Below, piece after piece: positions 24,724 to 36,012 of a stretch of DNA of 64,000 nt; position 1 is the first letter of the stretch, and the number at the start of each line of letters is the position of its first letter. The stretch is from Vibrio rarus. Its GTDB lineage: Bacteria; Pseudomonadota; Gammaproteobacteria; Enterobacterales; Vibrionaceae. The stretch is taken from NCBI RefSeq assembly GCF_024347075.1, contig NZ_AP024900.1:434001-498000 (forward strand), in the 5' to 3' direction. The notes under the pieces were generated by a model. The model was not told where the DNA came from. It made no database searches and was given only the letters and a program-made list of their open reading frames with translations. The translations under genes were made by a program, and so were the position numbers.

Positions 24724-24840
24724 GCTACAAGCGGATCTCAATGTTTTTTAAAATCCATTATAGTCAAAATATTTCTGTATCTTGGTCACATTTTTGAGTA
24801 AAATTTCGCGGTTATTTTCTATTCAAAATATTGGCCTAAG

Positions 24841-25939
24841 ATGTTTGAAATCAATCCGATCAAAAACCGCCTGCAGGACGTGTCTGAACGCACCCATGTC
24901 CTGAGGGGGTACCTTTGACTACGACGCAAAGAAAGAGCGTCTAGAAGAAGTAAATGCAGAACTTGAACAACCGGATGTATGGAATGAACCAGAGCGTGCT
25001 CAAGCGCTTGGTAAAGAACGTGCGTCACTAGAAGCCGTGGTTGAAACCATTGATTTATTGGATCAAGGTGTTGAAGACGTAGAGGGCTTGCTAGAGTTAG
25101 CGGTTGAAGAAGAAGATCAAGAAACCTTTGATGAAATTGAACCTGAACTGGCTGAGCTTGAAGCGAAACTCGCCAAGCTTGAATTCCGCCGTATGTTCTC
25201 AGGGGATCATGACGCTTCAGACTGCTATATTGATTTACAATCGGGCTCTGGTGGTACTGAAGCTCAAGATTGGACTTCAATGTTGTTGCGCATGTACTTG
25301 CGTTGGGCCGAATCAAAAGGCTTTAAAGTTGAAGTTATCGAAGTGTCTGATGGTGATGTTGCCGGTCTTAAAGGCGCAACAGTACGTGTTTCAGGTGAAT
25401 ATGCTTATGGCTGGCTTCGTACAGAAACCGGTGTTCATCGTTTAGTGCGTAAATCCCCATTTGATTCCAGTGGCCGTCGCCATACTTCTTTTGCGTCTGC
25501 ATTTATCTATCCTGAGATTGATGACAACATTAAGATCGATATTAATCCATCGGATCTTCGCATCGATGTCTACCGCGCTTCTGGTGCGGGAGGTCAGCAC
25601 GTTAACACCACTGAATCTGCGGTTCGTATTACTCACGTACCAACGAACATTGTGGTGCAATGTCAAAATGACCGCTCCCAGCATAAGAACAAAGACCAAG
25701 CAATGAAACAGCTTCGCGCTAAGTTGTTTGAGTTTGAATTGCAAAAGCAAAATGCTGAGAAGCAAGCAAACGAAGATGCAAAATCAGATATCGGTTGGGG
25801 CAGTCAAATCCGCTCTTACGTATTGGATGATTCTCGTATTAAGGATCTTCGTACCGGTATCGAAAACCGAAATACACAAGCCGTTTTGGACGGCGATTTA
25901 GACAAATTTATTGAAGCTAGCCTGAAATCAGGGCTGTAA
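24841..25939 (+). CDS. prfB: Peptide chain release factor 2 (RF2), made by programmed +1 frameshift
   Basis: RF2 recognises UAA and UGA stops. The zero frame from ATG 24841 encodes 25 residues ([14 protein letters not shown]...RGYL) and meets TGA at 24916-24918. A +1 shift on CTT continues in frame with GAC at 24917 and runs to 25939, giving 365 residues, equal to the E. coli protein. The +1 part holds the SPF anticodon-like tripeptide ([15 protein letters not shown]) and the catalytic GGQ ([18 protein letters not shown]). The shift makes RF2 limit its own synthesis. lysS follows 12 bp later, the same operon order as in E. coli. Confidence 0.97.
24904..24918 (+). promoter_or_regulatory. prfB programmed +1 frameshift site
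   Basis: AGGGGG (internal Shine-Dalgarno-like), a 3-nt spacer, the slippery CTT and the in-frame stop TGA followed by C reproduce the conserved RF2 autoregulatory element. Confidence 0.97.
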
Positions 25940-25951
25940 TAAGGGTGTAAT

Positions 25952-27457
25952 ATGACTGAGCAAGTTCAAATTGATGAAAACAAACTGATTGCAGAGCGCC
26001 GTGCGAAATTGGATTCAATCCGCAAGGAGTGTAAGGCAAACGGTCACCCTAACGACTTTCGTCGTGACAGCCTTGCGGGTGATCTTCAAGCTCAGTTTGG
26101 TGAAAAATCAAAAGAAGAGTTAGAAGAGCTAAACCATGTAGTGGCGATTGCTGGACGTGTGATGGCAAAACGTGGTCCTTTCTTGGTCATCCAAGAAACG
26201 TCGGGTCGCATTCAAGGTTATGCCGCTAAAGATGTGCAAAAGGCGCTTAAAGCGAAATACCAAGGTTTAGATATCGGTGATATCGTTGGTATTAAAGGTG
26301 CTTTACATAAATCAGGTAAAGGGGATCTTTACGTGAATATGGAAGAGTACGAATTGCTGACTAAAGCACTACGTCCATTGCCAGAGAAGTTCCACGGTTT
26401 AACTGACCAAGAAATGCGTTACCGTCAGCGTTACGTTGATTTGATTGTAAACGAAGATTCACGTGCCGCATTTATTATTCGCTCTAAACTGGTTGCGGCT
26501 ATCCGTAACTTTATGAGTGGAAAAGGTTACTTAGAAGTTGAAACACCAATGATGCATGTGATTCCAGGTGGCGCAACTGCGCGTCCTTTCATTACGCACC
26601 ATAATGCTCTGGATATCGACATGTACTTGCGTGTGGCTCCTGAGTTGTACCTTAAGCGTTTGGTTGTGGGTGGTTTTGATCGCGTATTTGAAATTAACCG
26701 TAACTTCCGTAACGAAGGTTTATCACCTCGTCACAACCCTGAATTCACTATGATGGAATTCTACCAAGCTTACTCTGACTACAAAGATCTTATGGATCTA
26801 ACCGAAGAGATGCTGAGCACTGTAGCGGTGAATGTATTGGGTTCTACTTCTATGCCTTACGGTGATGAAATAGTTGAATTTGGTGGTACTTACGCGCGCA
26901 TGAGCATGTTTGATGCGATCAAGCAGTACAACCCTGATCACGCTGAAATTCAAGCAATGACAGAAGAAGACATTCAAGATCGTGACAAGATGGTTGCTAT
27001 TGCAAAATCTGTGCATGTTGATGTAGAAAGCTTCTGGACTTGTGGTCAGCTTCTTGAAGAGATTTTTGGTGAAACCGCTGAGCCTCAGTTGATTCAACCA
27101 ACCTTCATCACTGGCTACCCAGCAGATATTTCTCCATTGGCTCGTCGTAGCGACAGCAATCCATTCTTCACTGACCGTTTTGAGTTCTTCATCGGTGGCC
27201 GTGAAGTGGCTAACGGTTTCTCTGAGCTTAATGATGCAGAAGATCAAGATGCACGCTTTAAAGCGCAAGTGGATGCAAAAGATGCGGGTGATGATGAAGC
27301 AATGTACTACGATGCAGACTACATTACTGCTCTAGAGCACGGCTTACCACCAACAGCAGGTCAAGGCATTGGTATTGATCGCCTAGCGATGTTGTTTACT
27401 AACACGCACACCATTCGCGACGTCATCCTATTCCCAGCGATGCGTCCTCAGCAGTAA
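25952..27457 (+). CDS. lysS: Lysyl-tRNA synthetase, class II
   Basis: The 501-residue protein has an N-terminal OB-fold anticodon domain ([20 protein letters not shown]...) and the class II catalytic core with motif 1 ([27 protein letters not shown]), motif 2 ([26 protein letters not shown]) and motif 3 ([21 protein letters not shown]). It charges tRNA(Lys) with lysine. It lies 12 bp downstream of prfB with the usual operon order and ends before a strong terminator. Confidence 0.97.
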   Translation: MTEQVQIDENKLIAERRAKLDSIRKECKANGHPNDFRRDSLAGDLQAQFGEKSKEELEELNHVVAIAGRVMAKRGPFLVIQETSGRIQGYAAKDVQKALKAKYQGLDIGDIVGIKGALHKSGKGDLYVNMEEYELLTKALRPLPEKFHGLTDQEMRYRQRYVDLIVNEDSRAAFIIRSKLVAAIRNFMSGKGYLEVETPMMHVIPGGATARPFITHHNALDIDMYLRVAPELYLKRLVVGGFDRVFEINRNFRNEGLSPRHNPEFTMMEFYQAYSDYKDLMDLTEEMLSTVAVNVLGSTSMPYGDEIVEFGGTYARMSMFDAIKQYNPDHAEIQAMTEEDIQDRDKMVAIAKSVHVDVESFWTCGQLLEEIFGETAEPQLIQPTFITGYPADISPLARRSDSNPFFTDRFEFFIGGREVANGFSELNDAEDQDARFKAQVDAKDAGDDEAMYYDADYITALEHGLPPTAGQGIGIDRLAMLFTNTHTIRDVILFPAMRPQQ

Positions 27458-27480
27458 TAGCCATTACCGCTAAATGATTG

Positions 27481-27511
27481 AGCCACATCATTACTGATGT
27501 GGCTTTTTTTA
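27481..27511 (+). terminator. Rho-independent terminator of prfB-lysS
   Basis: Perfect stem AGCCACATCA / TGATGTGGCT with a TTAC loop, followed by seven or more T residues. Confidence 0.93.
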
Positions 27512-27952
27512 TGAGCCCACTTCTATGGGTTCAACTTCTTCTTGCAATTCAAGCAGGTTAATAGCGATAGCGACAAAATCACTATCGGTAATAATGCCCA
27601 CCAGTTTGCCGTTTTGCACTACAGGTAAACAGCCTACTTTCCGCTTTTGCATCATCATGGCGCTTTCTCTGAGTCCCGCATGAGGGCTAACCGTGATGAC
27701 ATTTTTGCGCATGGCTTGATTGAGTGGGGTAGTAAGCGTGTAGGCTCCGCTATCTGGGTTAACTTGCAGGCTAGAGTCTTGAGCTGCCAAAATATCTCTT
27801 TGGGTTACCAAGCCTAGTAATTCATCGTCTACATCAACCACAGGGACGTGTCTAACATCGTGCTCTGCCATTAGCTTTTTTGCATCAGCAAGGGTGTTGG
27901 AACGCAACAAGGTGTAGGGATTGCGAGTCATCAGCTCGACTATTTTCATCAT
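27509..27952 (-). CDS. CBS-domain-pair protein
   Basis: The 147-residue protein consists of two CBS domains and little else: the first spans about residues 5-60 (MTRNPYTLLRSNTLADAKKLMAEHDVRHVPVVD...LVTQRDIL), the second about 80-135 (MRKNVITVSPHAGLRESAMMMQKRKVGCLPVV...GIITDSDFV). Such stand-alone pairs bind adenine nucleotides (AMP, ATP, NAD or SAM) and act as sensors for partner proteins; the partner is unknown here. AGGAG lies seven nucleotides before ATG 27952. It is convergent with lysS. Confidence 0.88.
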   Translation of the reverse strand: MMKIVELMTRNPYTLLRSNTLADAKKLMAEHDVRHVPVVDVDDELLGLVTQRDILAAQDSSLQVNPDSGAYTLTTPLNQAMRKNVITVSPHAGLRESAMMMQKRKVGCLPVVQNGKLVGIITDSDFVAIAINLLELQEEVEPIEVGS

Positions 27953-28240
27953 AATAATCTCCTAGATAGTTCCGAACTATTCCATCTCATTTAACTATAG
28001 TAATGAGTTGAGTTTTTTACTTTGATGTACCCCTAAAAATGGCCTGATTTATGTACTTTTATTAGTGGGAACCGCGTCTGTTTTGTGAGTACATGTGTTT
28101 GCATGATTGCGTGATATTGATCATGTCTCTGTGTTGTTCTTCTTTTGTTTCTGTTCATTTTCAGGATGTTGACCCATTTTTATAAGTGGCTTATGACGAT
28201 GAACGTCAGATCATTTCAACATTTATAAACGGATTTTATA

Positions 28241-29443
28241 ATGAAAAGATGGATATTATGTATAGTTGGCTTACTGGCAGCAGTTAGTGCGCAAGGGATC
28301 ACCCTAGGTGAGGATGCATTTGACGCAGAATATAGAGTGAGTATTCGTTCTAGTCATATGGCGGAGTTTCCTTTATGTAGCGGTACCTTGATCCGTGATC
28401 AATGGGTTTTAACCGCCGCACACTGTGTGGTGTTTCCTGGTGAAGATGAGTTAAGTGAAAAAGACTATTATGTGGCGCGTCCTGGGGAATTAACGATCAC
28501 ATACAATGCCGCTCATTTACGTGATGATATCAATGAAGATATTAGCAACTTTGTTGATGTATCACATGTAGTGGTGCATGAAGATTATCGTCGATTGGGG
28601 CATGTGGAGGTGCAAGACGACGGTGTTGAAGTGATGAGTACTGAGCTTACTCATGATGTTGCTTTATTAAAATTAAAGTATCCGCTAACCGGTATAGAAC
28701 CTGTTGCGTTAGTTAGTCCTGATGTGATGCAGGAATTAGAGCTTGAGCTAATCTCACAATGGCCAAGTAGCAATGCAGCTAAACCTGAAAACATTCAAAT
28801 ATTTGGCTGGGGAAGTACTGATGTCCTAGACCCTTGGGGCAACACGGTAGAGTTACAACAGCAGACCACATCTCAAGCTTTTTACCCTATTGATGAGTGC
28901 TTTACCCGTTTAGAGGGAGGGAAGAGTGTCCCAGATTTTATTTCATCAGCAATTGATGAGACGAAGATATGTAGCAGCCCAACCAAGCTAGAGACCTTTT
29001 TTAATCCCGAGACGGGGCAAGATGATGGACAAGTCTATGGTAATTCAGCATGTATCGGTGACTCTGGTGGCGGTCTAATCTCTACTTTCAATGGTGTTGA
29101 TTATCAAATTGGTATTATCAGTGGTACGCCTCTTGTATTGCCTGTTTGTGGTTCTGTGACTATCCCTAGTTTCCATAGCAAAGTGTCCTATTTTTACGAC
29201 TGGATTGTGGCTATGGTAGATAGTGAAAGCGATCCTAATGCTACCGTTATGGCTCCAAGTTTTATCCAACAAGCTCAAGATGCAACAGAAGATGCCAGTG
29301 ATACTGAGGTTGAGGTTGGCGCTTGTAATGAGGATGAAACGGTGTTTGTTGATTGTGGAGATTCAGACTCGGGTGGTGGCTTACATTTATTATGGTTGCT
29401 TGGTTTAGGTTTAATGGCATTTAGACGTCATAGAGCCGCGTAG
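28241..29443 (+). CDS. Secreted trypsin-like serine protease with GlyGly-CTERM tail
   Basis: A 400-residue S1-family protease. A signal peptide (MKRWILCIVGLLAAVSAQG) leads to the catalytic domain with LTAAHCV (His), THDVALLKL (Asp) and CIGDSGGGL (Ser). After the protease comes an acidic linker (ATEDASDTEVEVGACNEDETVF) with two Cys, then SGGGLHLLWLLGLGLMAFRRHRAA, a GlyGly-CTERM sorting signal: Gly-rich start, one membrane helix, basic end. In Vibrio such proteins (VesA/B/C of V. cholerae) leave the cell through the type II system and are processed and anchored by rhombosortase. The targets are presumably extracellular proteins or zymogens. Confidence 0.9.
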   Translation: MKRWILCIVGLLAAVSAQGITLGEDAFDAEYRVSIRSSHMAEFPLCSGTLIRDQWVLTAAHCVVFPGEDELSEKDYYVARPGELTITYNAAHLRDDINEDISNFVDVSHVVVHEDYRRLGHVEVQDDGVEVMSTELTHDVALLKLKYPLTGIEPVALVSPDVMQELELELISQWPSSNAAKPENIQIFGWGSTDVLDPWGNTVELQQQTTSQAFYPIDECFTRLEGGKSVPDFISSAIDETKICSSPTKLETFFNPETGQDDGQVYGNSACIGDSGGGLISTFNGVDYQIGIISGTPLVLPVCGSVTIPSFHSKVSYFYDWIVAMVDSESDPNATVMAPSFIQQAQDATEDASDTEVEVGACNEDETVFVDCGDSDSGGGLHLLWLLGLGLMAFRRHRAA

Positions 29444-29580
29444 ATAATGAGACTCCTCGCTCTGCTGAATACCGTTAGCAGGGCGTTACTTGGGGAACTT
29501 CTTTATATCCCCTTGATCTTGTCTGGTGGCAATCTATACTAGCGCCCTGCACTATATTTAGCCTAGGATCGTTAATCGCC

Positions 29581-30633
29581 ATGCAAGTTTCAGATTTTCA
29601 CTTTGACCTACCTGATGAGTTGATCGCTCGTTATCCCATGCCAGAACGCACTTCTAGCCGACTGCTGCAACTAACGGGTAATAGTGGTGATGTTCAAGAT
29701 AAAAACTTCACTGATGTCTTGGAGTTGGTGAATGAAGGCGATTTGCTAGTATTTAATAATACTCGAGTCATTCCAGCCCGAGTTTATGGTCGTAAAGCCA
29801 GTGGCGGTAAGATTGAAGTCTTAGTGGAGAGAATGGTGGATGAGCACACTATTTTAGCTCATGTTCGCGCTTCTAAGTCCCCTAAGCCTGGTACTGAGTT
29901 ATTTCTTGGAGATAACGATCAATATGCGGCTGAAATGGTGGCAAGACATGATGCTTTGTTTGAAATTCGCTTTACTTGCGATAAAGCGGTGTTGCAAATA
30001 TTAGAAGAAGTAGGGCATATGCCTTTACCTCCTTATATCGACCGCCCTGATGATGATTCTGATCAGGAGCGTTATCAAACCGTTTATAATGAAAAACCGG
30101 GTGCCGTGGCAGCGCCTACAGCGGGCCTTCATTTTGATGATGAAATTCTAGAAAAAATTAAAGGGAAAGGGGCGAAGCTAGCCTTTGTTACTTTGCATGT
30201 TGGGGCGGGTACTTTCCAACCGGTGCGCGTTGACAATATTTTAGAGCATCACATGCATGCGGAATATGTTGAGGTGACCCAAGAGGTTGTGGATGCGATC
30301 AATGAAACGAAAGCCAACGGCGGTCGTGTTATTGCTGTCGGTACCACCTCTGTACGCTCTTTAGAGAGTGCCGCGCAAGACGCAAAACAAAAAGGTACCT
30401 CATTACAACCTTTCTTTGGCGACACCGATATTTTCATCTACCCAGGTTATGAGTTTCAACTTATCGACTGTTTGCTAACAAACTTTCATTTACCTGAATC
30501 GACATTAATCATGTTGGTGAGTGCTTTTGCCGGTTATGACCATGTTATGCACGCTTATCAACATGCTGTTACCAATAAGTATCGTTTCTTTAGTTATGGT
30601 GATGCCATGTTTGTCACTCGTAAAGGTTTATAA
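29581..30633 (+). CDS. queA: S-adenosylmethionine:tRNA ribosyltransferase-isomerase QueA
   Basis: QueA transfers and isomerises the ribosyl part of SAM to preQ1-34 of tRNA, forming epoxyqueuosine. The 350-residue protein begins [20 protein letters not shown] and has [62 protein letters not shown] and [24 protein letters not shown], all invariant blocks. It is followed by tgt, which acts one step earlier in the same pathway. Confidence 0.97.
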   Translation: MQVSDFHFDLPDELIARYPMPERTSSRLLQLTGNSGDVQDKNFTDVLELVNEGDLLVFNNTRVIPARVYGRKASGGKIEVLVERMVDEHTILAHVRASKSPKPGTELFLGDNDQYAAEMVARHDALFEIRFTCDKAVLQILEEVGHMPLPPYIDRPDDDSDQERYQTVYNEKPGAVAAPTAGLHFDDEILEKIKGKGAKLAFVTLHVGAGTFQPVRVDNILEHHMHAEYVEVTQEVVDAINETKANGGRVIAVGTTSVRSLESAAQDAKQKGTSLQPFFGDTDIFIYPGYEFQLIDCLLTNFHLPESTLIMLVSAFAGYDHVMHAYQHAVTNKYRFFSYGDAMFVTRKGL

Positions 30634-30695
30634 GTAAAAAAGAAAAGTTAGATACCATTCTCGTTTGATGAGAAGGGTTAGATACAATTCATTCG

Positions 30696-30761
30696 TGAAT
30701 GTCAGTTGTACGCGGTGGGGAAAGTCCCATTACGGTAATTGGAATGACATTCTTTTTTGGG
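30696..30761 (+). terminator. Structured queA-tgt intergenic element, possible terminator/attenuator
   Basis: GAATGTCA and TGACATTC form the outer stem, followed by TTTTTT. Inside it GGTGGG and CCCATT close around GAAAGT as a second hairpin, and just before it CATTCGTGAATG can form a small competing hairpin. This is more elaborate than a plain terminator and lies between two genes of one pathway, so partial termination or attenuation is possible. Confidence 0.55.
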
Positions 30762-30828
30762 GCAATTCTAAAATAAAGACATTGTCCTAAACTAACCGTC
30801 AGATTGTTTCTCTGGCGTATTGGAGTAA

Positions 30829-31965
<1,137 letters not shown>

Positions 31966-32013
31966 AAAGAGTTAAAAGGTGATTCAAGCAATCAAATTGT
32001 ATGTTCACCTCGC

Positions 32014-32054
32014 TGGCTTTGTCGTTTGCCCTTGAAAAAGGGGCGATAAGGCCA
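32014..32054 (+). promoter_or_regulatory. Long hairpin in the yajC leader
   Basis: TGGCTTTGTCG pairs with CGATAAGGCCA (two G-T pairs) and encloses an inner stem CCCTT/AAGGG. There is no T-tract after it, so it is not a simple terminator. It lies about 50 bp before the yajC start and could stabilise or process the tgt-yajC transcript. Confidence 0.45.
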
Positions 32055-32106
32055 CATTTAAATTTATAACTTAAATTAACGATTATTTTAAAAAAAGGGG
32101 ATTTTA

Positions 32107-32442
32107 ATGAGTTTATTTATTTCTGAAGCTCACGCAGCAACAGAAGGCGCAGCACAAGGAGGTGGTTTTGAAATGATCATCATGCTTGGTATGTTTGCTG
32201 TAATTTTCTACTTCATGATTTACCGTCCACAAGCTAAACGCTCTAAAGAGCACAAAAACCTAATGGCTTCTATGAGCAAAGGTGATGAAGTGCTTACCAG
32301 TGGTGGCCTAGTAGGTAAAATTTCTTCTGTATCTGAAGAAAATGATTTTATTGCTATTGAACTAAACCCAAACAACGTAGTTGTGATCAAGAAAGACTTC
32401 GTAACTGCAGTGCTACCAAAGGGTACACTGAAGTCTCTTTAA
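32107..32442 (+). CDS. yajC: Sec translocon accessory protein YajC
   Basis: A 111-residue single-span inner-membrane protein. The N-terminus (MSLFISEAHAATEGAAQGGG) leads to one hydrophobic helix (FEMIIMLGMFAVIFYFMIYRPQAKR) and a cytoplasmic domain (MSKGDEVLTSGGLVGKISSV...VVIKKDFVTAVLPKGTL). YajC associates with SecDF and with SecYEG. It precedes secD by 22 bp in one operon. Confidence 0.95.
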   Translation: MSLFISEAHAATEGAAQGGGFEMIIMLGMFAVIFYFMIYRPQAKRSKEHKNLMASMSKGDEVLTSGGLVGKISSVSEENDFIAIELNPNNVVVIKKDFVTAVLPKGTLKSL

Positions 32443-32464
32443 GAACAGCTAGAGGATCCTCGCT

Positions 32465-34318
32465 GTGTTAAACCGTTATCCGTTATGGAAGTACTTAATG
32501 GTCATATTGGCCATTTTAGTTGCGGCACTGTATGCCCTTCCGAATCTTTACGGTGAAGATCCAGCCATTCAAGTGACAGGGGCACGTGGTGCCTCTGTAG
32601 ATATGGCGACGATGGATACTATCACCAAAGCTCTTGATGAAGAGAGCCTTTCCCATAAGTCTATTGCATTAGAAAATGGCTCAATCTTAGTTCGTTTTAG
32701 TGACACTGACACTCAAATTAGTGCACGCGATATTATAAGTGAAGCCCTAGGCTCAGATGTTATTGTGGCCCTTAACCTTGCACCTTCAACGCCAAATTGG
32801 TTAGAAAGTATTGGTGCGGCACCTATGAAGCTAGGTCTCGACCTACGAGGTGGTGTTCACTTCTTAATGGAAGTGGATATGGACGCGGCTATGAATAAGC
32901 TGATTTCGCAACAGGAAGAAGCCTTCCGTAGCGAGTTACGCGAGCAAAAAATTCGCTATCGCGCTATTCATGCCACGAAAGACTCCGTTGAGGTTACTTT
33001 GCGTAATGCTGAGCAGTTAGCTCAAGCTGAAGCAACGTTAAAATCTAAGCACCATGACATGCTATTTGTTGATTCAGATAGTAATGGTCGTTTTGTAATA
33101 ACCGCTACATTTACTGAAGCTCGTCTTACTGAAATTCGCAACTATGCGGTAGAGCAAAATATTACTATTTTGCGTAACCGTGTGAACGAATTGGGTGTTG
33201 CAGAGCCGTTAGTTCAACGTCAGGGCACTAGCCGTATCGTTGTTGAATTACCGGGTGTGCAAGATACCGCACGCGCTAAAGAAATCTTGGGTGCAACAGC
33301 AACGCTAGAATTCCGTGAAGTTGATATGCAGGCTGACTTAGCCGCTGCTGCAAATGGTCGTGTACCTGCTGGCAGTGAAGTTAAGCATGATCGTGATGGT
33401 CGTCCTGCGGTATTGAAAAAACGCGTTATTCTTGGTGGTTCAAGCATCACAGACGCAAGCTCAAGTGCTGATGAATATGGCCGTCCTCAAGTAAACATCT
33501 CGCTAGATAGCGAAGGTGGTAGCAAAATGGCTGCTTTCTCTCGTCAAAATATTGGCAAGTTGATGGCAACGGTATTTGCTGAATACAAAGACAGCGGTAA
33601 ACGCACTCCTGAAGGCAAAGTCATTCTTGATAAGCACGAAGAAGTCATTAACCAAGCAACCATACAATCAGCTCTTGGCCGTAGTTTCCGTATTACGGGT
33701 ATCGACTCAGCAGCAGAAGCGCACAACTTAGCCTTGCTATTGCGTGCAGGTGCTTTGATTGCGCCAATTTCGATTGTAGAAGAGCGTACGATTGGTCCAT
33801 CAATGGGACAACAGAATATCGATATGGGTATTCAAGCGTGTGCTTGGGGCTTAGTTGCGGTAATGCTATTTACGCTTCTTTATTACCGTAAGTTTGGCTT
33901 CATCGCTAATATGGCGTTGATGGCAAACCTTGTATTGATCATCGGTGTTATGTCCATGATTCCAGGGGCGACAATGACGCTACCGGGGATCGCTGGTATT
34001 GTATTGACGGTCGGTATGGCGGTGGATGCTAACGTACTTATATTTGAGCGTATACGTGAAGAGCTTCTTGAGGGACGAAACCCACAACAGGCGATTCACC
34101 AAGGTTATGCCAATGCGTTTAGTACCATTGCCGATGCCAACATTACGACACTACTTACAGCGATTATCTTATTTGCTGTTGGTACTGGTGCGATTAAAGG
34201 CTTTGCCGTAACACTGTCTATCGGTATTTTGACTTCCATGTTTACTGCTATTGTCGGTACTCGTTGTGTTGTTAACTTGCTATATGGCGGCAAGCGCGTC
34301 ACTAAACTGTCGATCTAA
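32465..34318 (+). CDS. secD: Protein translocase subunit SecD
   Basis: SecD with SecF uses the proton motive force to pull exported proteins from SecYEG on the periplasmic side. The 617-residue protein starts with GTG 32465 behind AGAGGA. It has one N-terminal membrane segment, a large periplasmic P1 domain with [16 protein letters not shown] (D1) and a C-terminal five-helix RND-type domain ([43 protein letters not shown]) containing the conserved Asp. It is followed 14 bp later by secF. Confidence 0.97.
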   Translation: MLNRYPLWKYLMVILAILVAALYALPNLYGEDPAIQVTGARGASVDMATMDTITKALDEESLSHKSIALENGSILVRFSDTDTQISARDIISEALGSDVIVALNLAPSTPNWLESIGAAPMKLGLDLRGGVHFLMEVDMDAAMNKLISQQEEAFRSELREQKIRYRAIHATKDSVEVTLRNAEQLAQAEATLKSKHHDMLFVDSDSNGRFVITATFTEARLTEIRNYAVEQNITILRNRVNELGVAEPLVQRQGTSRIVVELPGVQDTARAKEILGATATLEFREVDMQADLAAAANGRVPAGSEVKHDRDGRPAVLKKRVILGGSSITDASSSADEYGRPQVNISLDSEGGSKMAAFSRQNIGKLMATVFAEYKDSGKRTPEGKVILDKHEEVINQATIQSALGRSFRITGIDSAAEAHNLALLLRAGALIAPISIVEERTIGPSMGQQNIDMGIQACAWGLVAVMLFTLLYYRKFGFIANMALMANLVLIIGVMSMIPGATMTLPGIAGIVLTVGMAVDANVLIFERIREELLEGRNPQQAIHQGYANAFSTIADANITTLLTAIILFAVGTGAIKGFAVTLSIGILTSMFTAIVGTRCVVNLLYGGKRVTKLSI

Positions 34319-34332
34319 TTGAAGGTATTTCC

Positions 34333-35280
34333 ATGTTTCAAATAATGAAAGCTGGCAAAACGCTCGACTTTATGCGCTGGTCAAAAGGCGCCGTCGTTTT
34401 CTCGTTACTCATGATTGCAGCTTCAATCTACACCATTTCAACTAACTGGTTGAACTGGGGCCTTGACTTCACTGGCGGTACTTTAATTGAGGTAGGGTTT
34501 GAACACCCTGCCAATTTAGAAGAAATTCGTTCAGCTTTGGATGCGAAAGGCTTTGGTGATGCTACCGTGCAGAACTTTGGTTCGGCGCGAGATGTAATGG
34601 TGCGTTTACGTCCCCATGATGATCTACAAGGCGAAAAACTGGGTGCGAAAATCATCCAAGCTTTGCAAGAAGGCACTGGCGAGTCAGTAGAGATGCGTCG
34701 TGTTGAGTTTGTTGGTCCGAATGTGGGTGATGAACTGGCAGAGGCTGGTGGTCTTGCGATCATCGTGTCATTAATCTGTATCTTGCTTTACGTGTCAATG
34801 CGTTTTGAATGGCGTCTTGCAGCCGGTGCGGTATTAGCACTGGCGCACGATGTTATCATCACCATTGGTATCTTCTCTATCATGCAGATAGAAGTGGATC
34901 TTACTATCGTCGCGGCGCTGCTAACGGTTGTCGGTTATTCACTCAACGATACTATCGTTGTATTTGACCGTATTCGTGAGAACTTCCGTAAGATGCGTAA
35001 GGGCGATTCCGTTGAGATTATCAATGGCGCGATCACTCAAACCTTGAGCCGTACCTTGATTACATCCGGTACCACTTTATTTGTGGTTATCGCGTTGTTC
35101 ACTAAGGGGGGTGCGAATATTCATGGCTTCGCAACAGCATTGTTGTTAGGTATTACCGTTGGTACATACTCATCTATTTATGTTGCTTCGAACTTAGCTC
35201 TGAAATTGGGTGTTTCTCGTGAACACTTAATGCCACCTCAAGTTGAGAAGGAAGGCGCAGAATTTGACAAAATGCCTTAA
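34333..35280 (+). CDS. secF: Protein translocase subunit SecF
   Basis: The partner of SecD. The 315-residue protein has membrane segment 1 (GAVVFSLLMIAASIYTIS), a periplasmic domain with LNWGLDFTGGTLIEV, the conserved VEFVGPNVGDELAEAG before helix 2, and the RND-like helix block VVGYSLNDTIVVFDRIRENFRKM. It is the last gene of tgt-yajC-secD-secF; a terminator follows 29 bp later. Confidence 0.97.
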   Translation: MFQIMKAGKTLDFMRWSKGAVVFSLLMIAASIYTISTNWLNWGLDFTGGTLIEVGFEHPANLEEIRSALDAKGFGDATVQNFGSARDVMVRLRPHDDLQGEKLGAKIIQALQEGTGESVEMRRVEFVGPNVGDELAEAGGLAIIVSLICILLYVSMRFEWRLAAGAVLALAHDVIITIGIFSIMQIEVDLTIVAALLTVVGYSLNDTIVVFDRIRENFRKMRKGDSVEIINGAITQTLSRTLITSGTTLFVVIALFTKGGANIHGFATALLLGITVGTYSSIYVASNLALKLGVSREHLMPPQVEKEGAEFDKMP

Positions 35281-35308
35281 GCCTTTGTCTTATTTCTAGT
35301 AGTCTTTT

Positions 35309-35340
35309 AAGCGGTCAACATTATGTTGGCCGCTTTTATT
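35309..35340 (+). terminator. Rho-independent terminator of secDF
   Basis: AAGCGGTCAACA / TGTTGGCCGCTT (one G-T pair, 3-nt loop) is followed by a T-rich stretch. Confidence 0.88.
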
Positions 35341-35368
35341 TTGGGCGCAAAGTAGGTAAGGAAGCAAG

Positions 35369-35803
35369 ATGTCAGTAATTAAACAAAACAGTGCGGTGAC
35401 GATGCACTTTGCCATTAAGTTACAAGATGGTTCTATAGCAGACAGTACTTATCAGATGGGTAAGCCCGCCAAATTAGTCATTGGTGATGGTAGCTTAAGT
35501 GATAACTTTGAGTCGTGTTTACTGGGCTTGCAAGCGGGGGATAAGCACAGCGTTAACTTGCCAGCAGTCGATGCGTTTGGGTTATCTAATCCTGATAACA
35601 TTCATCATATGGATCGCGCTAAATTTGTCGGTGATACCCAAGTGGAAGTGGGGACTATAATGGCATTTAATGGGCCTGATGGTATAGAGATCCCCGGTAT
35701 TATTACTGAAATTGCAGGCGACTCTGTTACCGTTGATTTTAATCACCCATTAGCGGGACGTGATGTGACCTTTGATGTAGAAATTATCGCTATTGATCAC
35801 TAA
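35369..35803 (+). CDS. fkpB: FKBP-type peptidyl-prolyl isomerase FkpB (SlpA)
   Basis: The 144-residue protein has the short SlyD-like FKBP fold: VTMHFAIKLQDGSIADSTYQMGKPAKLVIGDG, the insert-in-flap region around DAFGLSNPDNIHHM, and VTVDFNHPLAGRDVTFDVEI, the conserved C-terminal block. It assists protein folding as a cytoplasmic prolyl isomerase. There is no His-rich tail as in SlyD. It precedes ispH, the same pairing as fkpB-ispH in E. coli. Confidence 0.93.
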   Translation: MSVIKQNSAVTMHFAIKLQDGSIADSTYQMGKPAKLVIGDGSLSDNFESCLLGLQAGDKHSVNLPAVDAFGLSNPDNIHHMDRAKFVGDTQVEVGTIMAFNGPDGIEIPGIITEIAGDSVTVDFNHPLAGRDVTFDVEIIAIDH

Positions 35804-36012
35804 CCCTTATCATCCTCTGCAATTTTTAATAGCAATATAGCAAGTCACTGTAATAAGTATAAATTTGCTTTCTAGCCTATAGGCAGTAGTACCCTTAACG
35901 TTTTTGTGGATATTACTGCCTTGAGCTTAGTAGGCTAATATCGGTACAATGAACGGGACTTGAGGTTGCTCATTACCTGAGCAACAAGGCCTTCACTAAT
36001 GAAAGATAAAAA

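Noticed and set aside
24841..24918. Broken prfB (frameshift pseudogene)
   Set aside because: The internal SD-like AGGGGG, CTT and TGAC form the conserved programmed frameshift, so the gene is functional.
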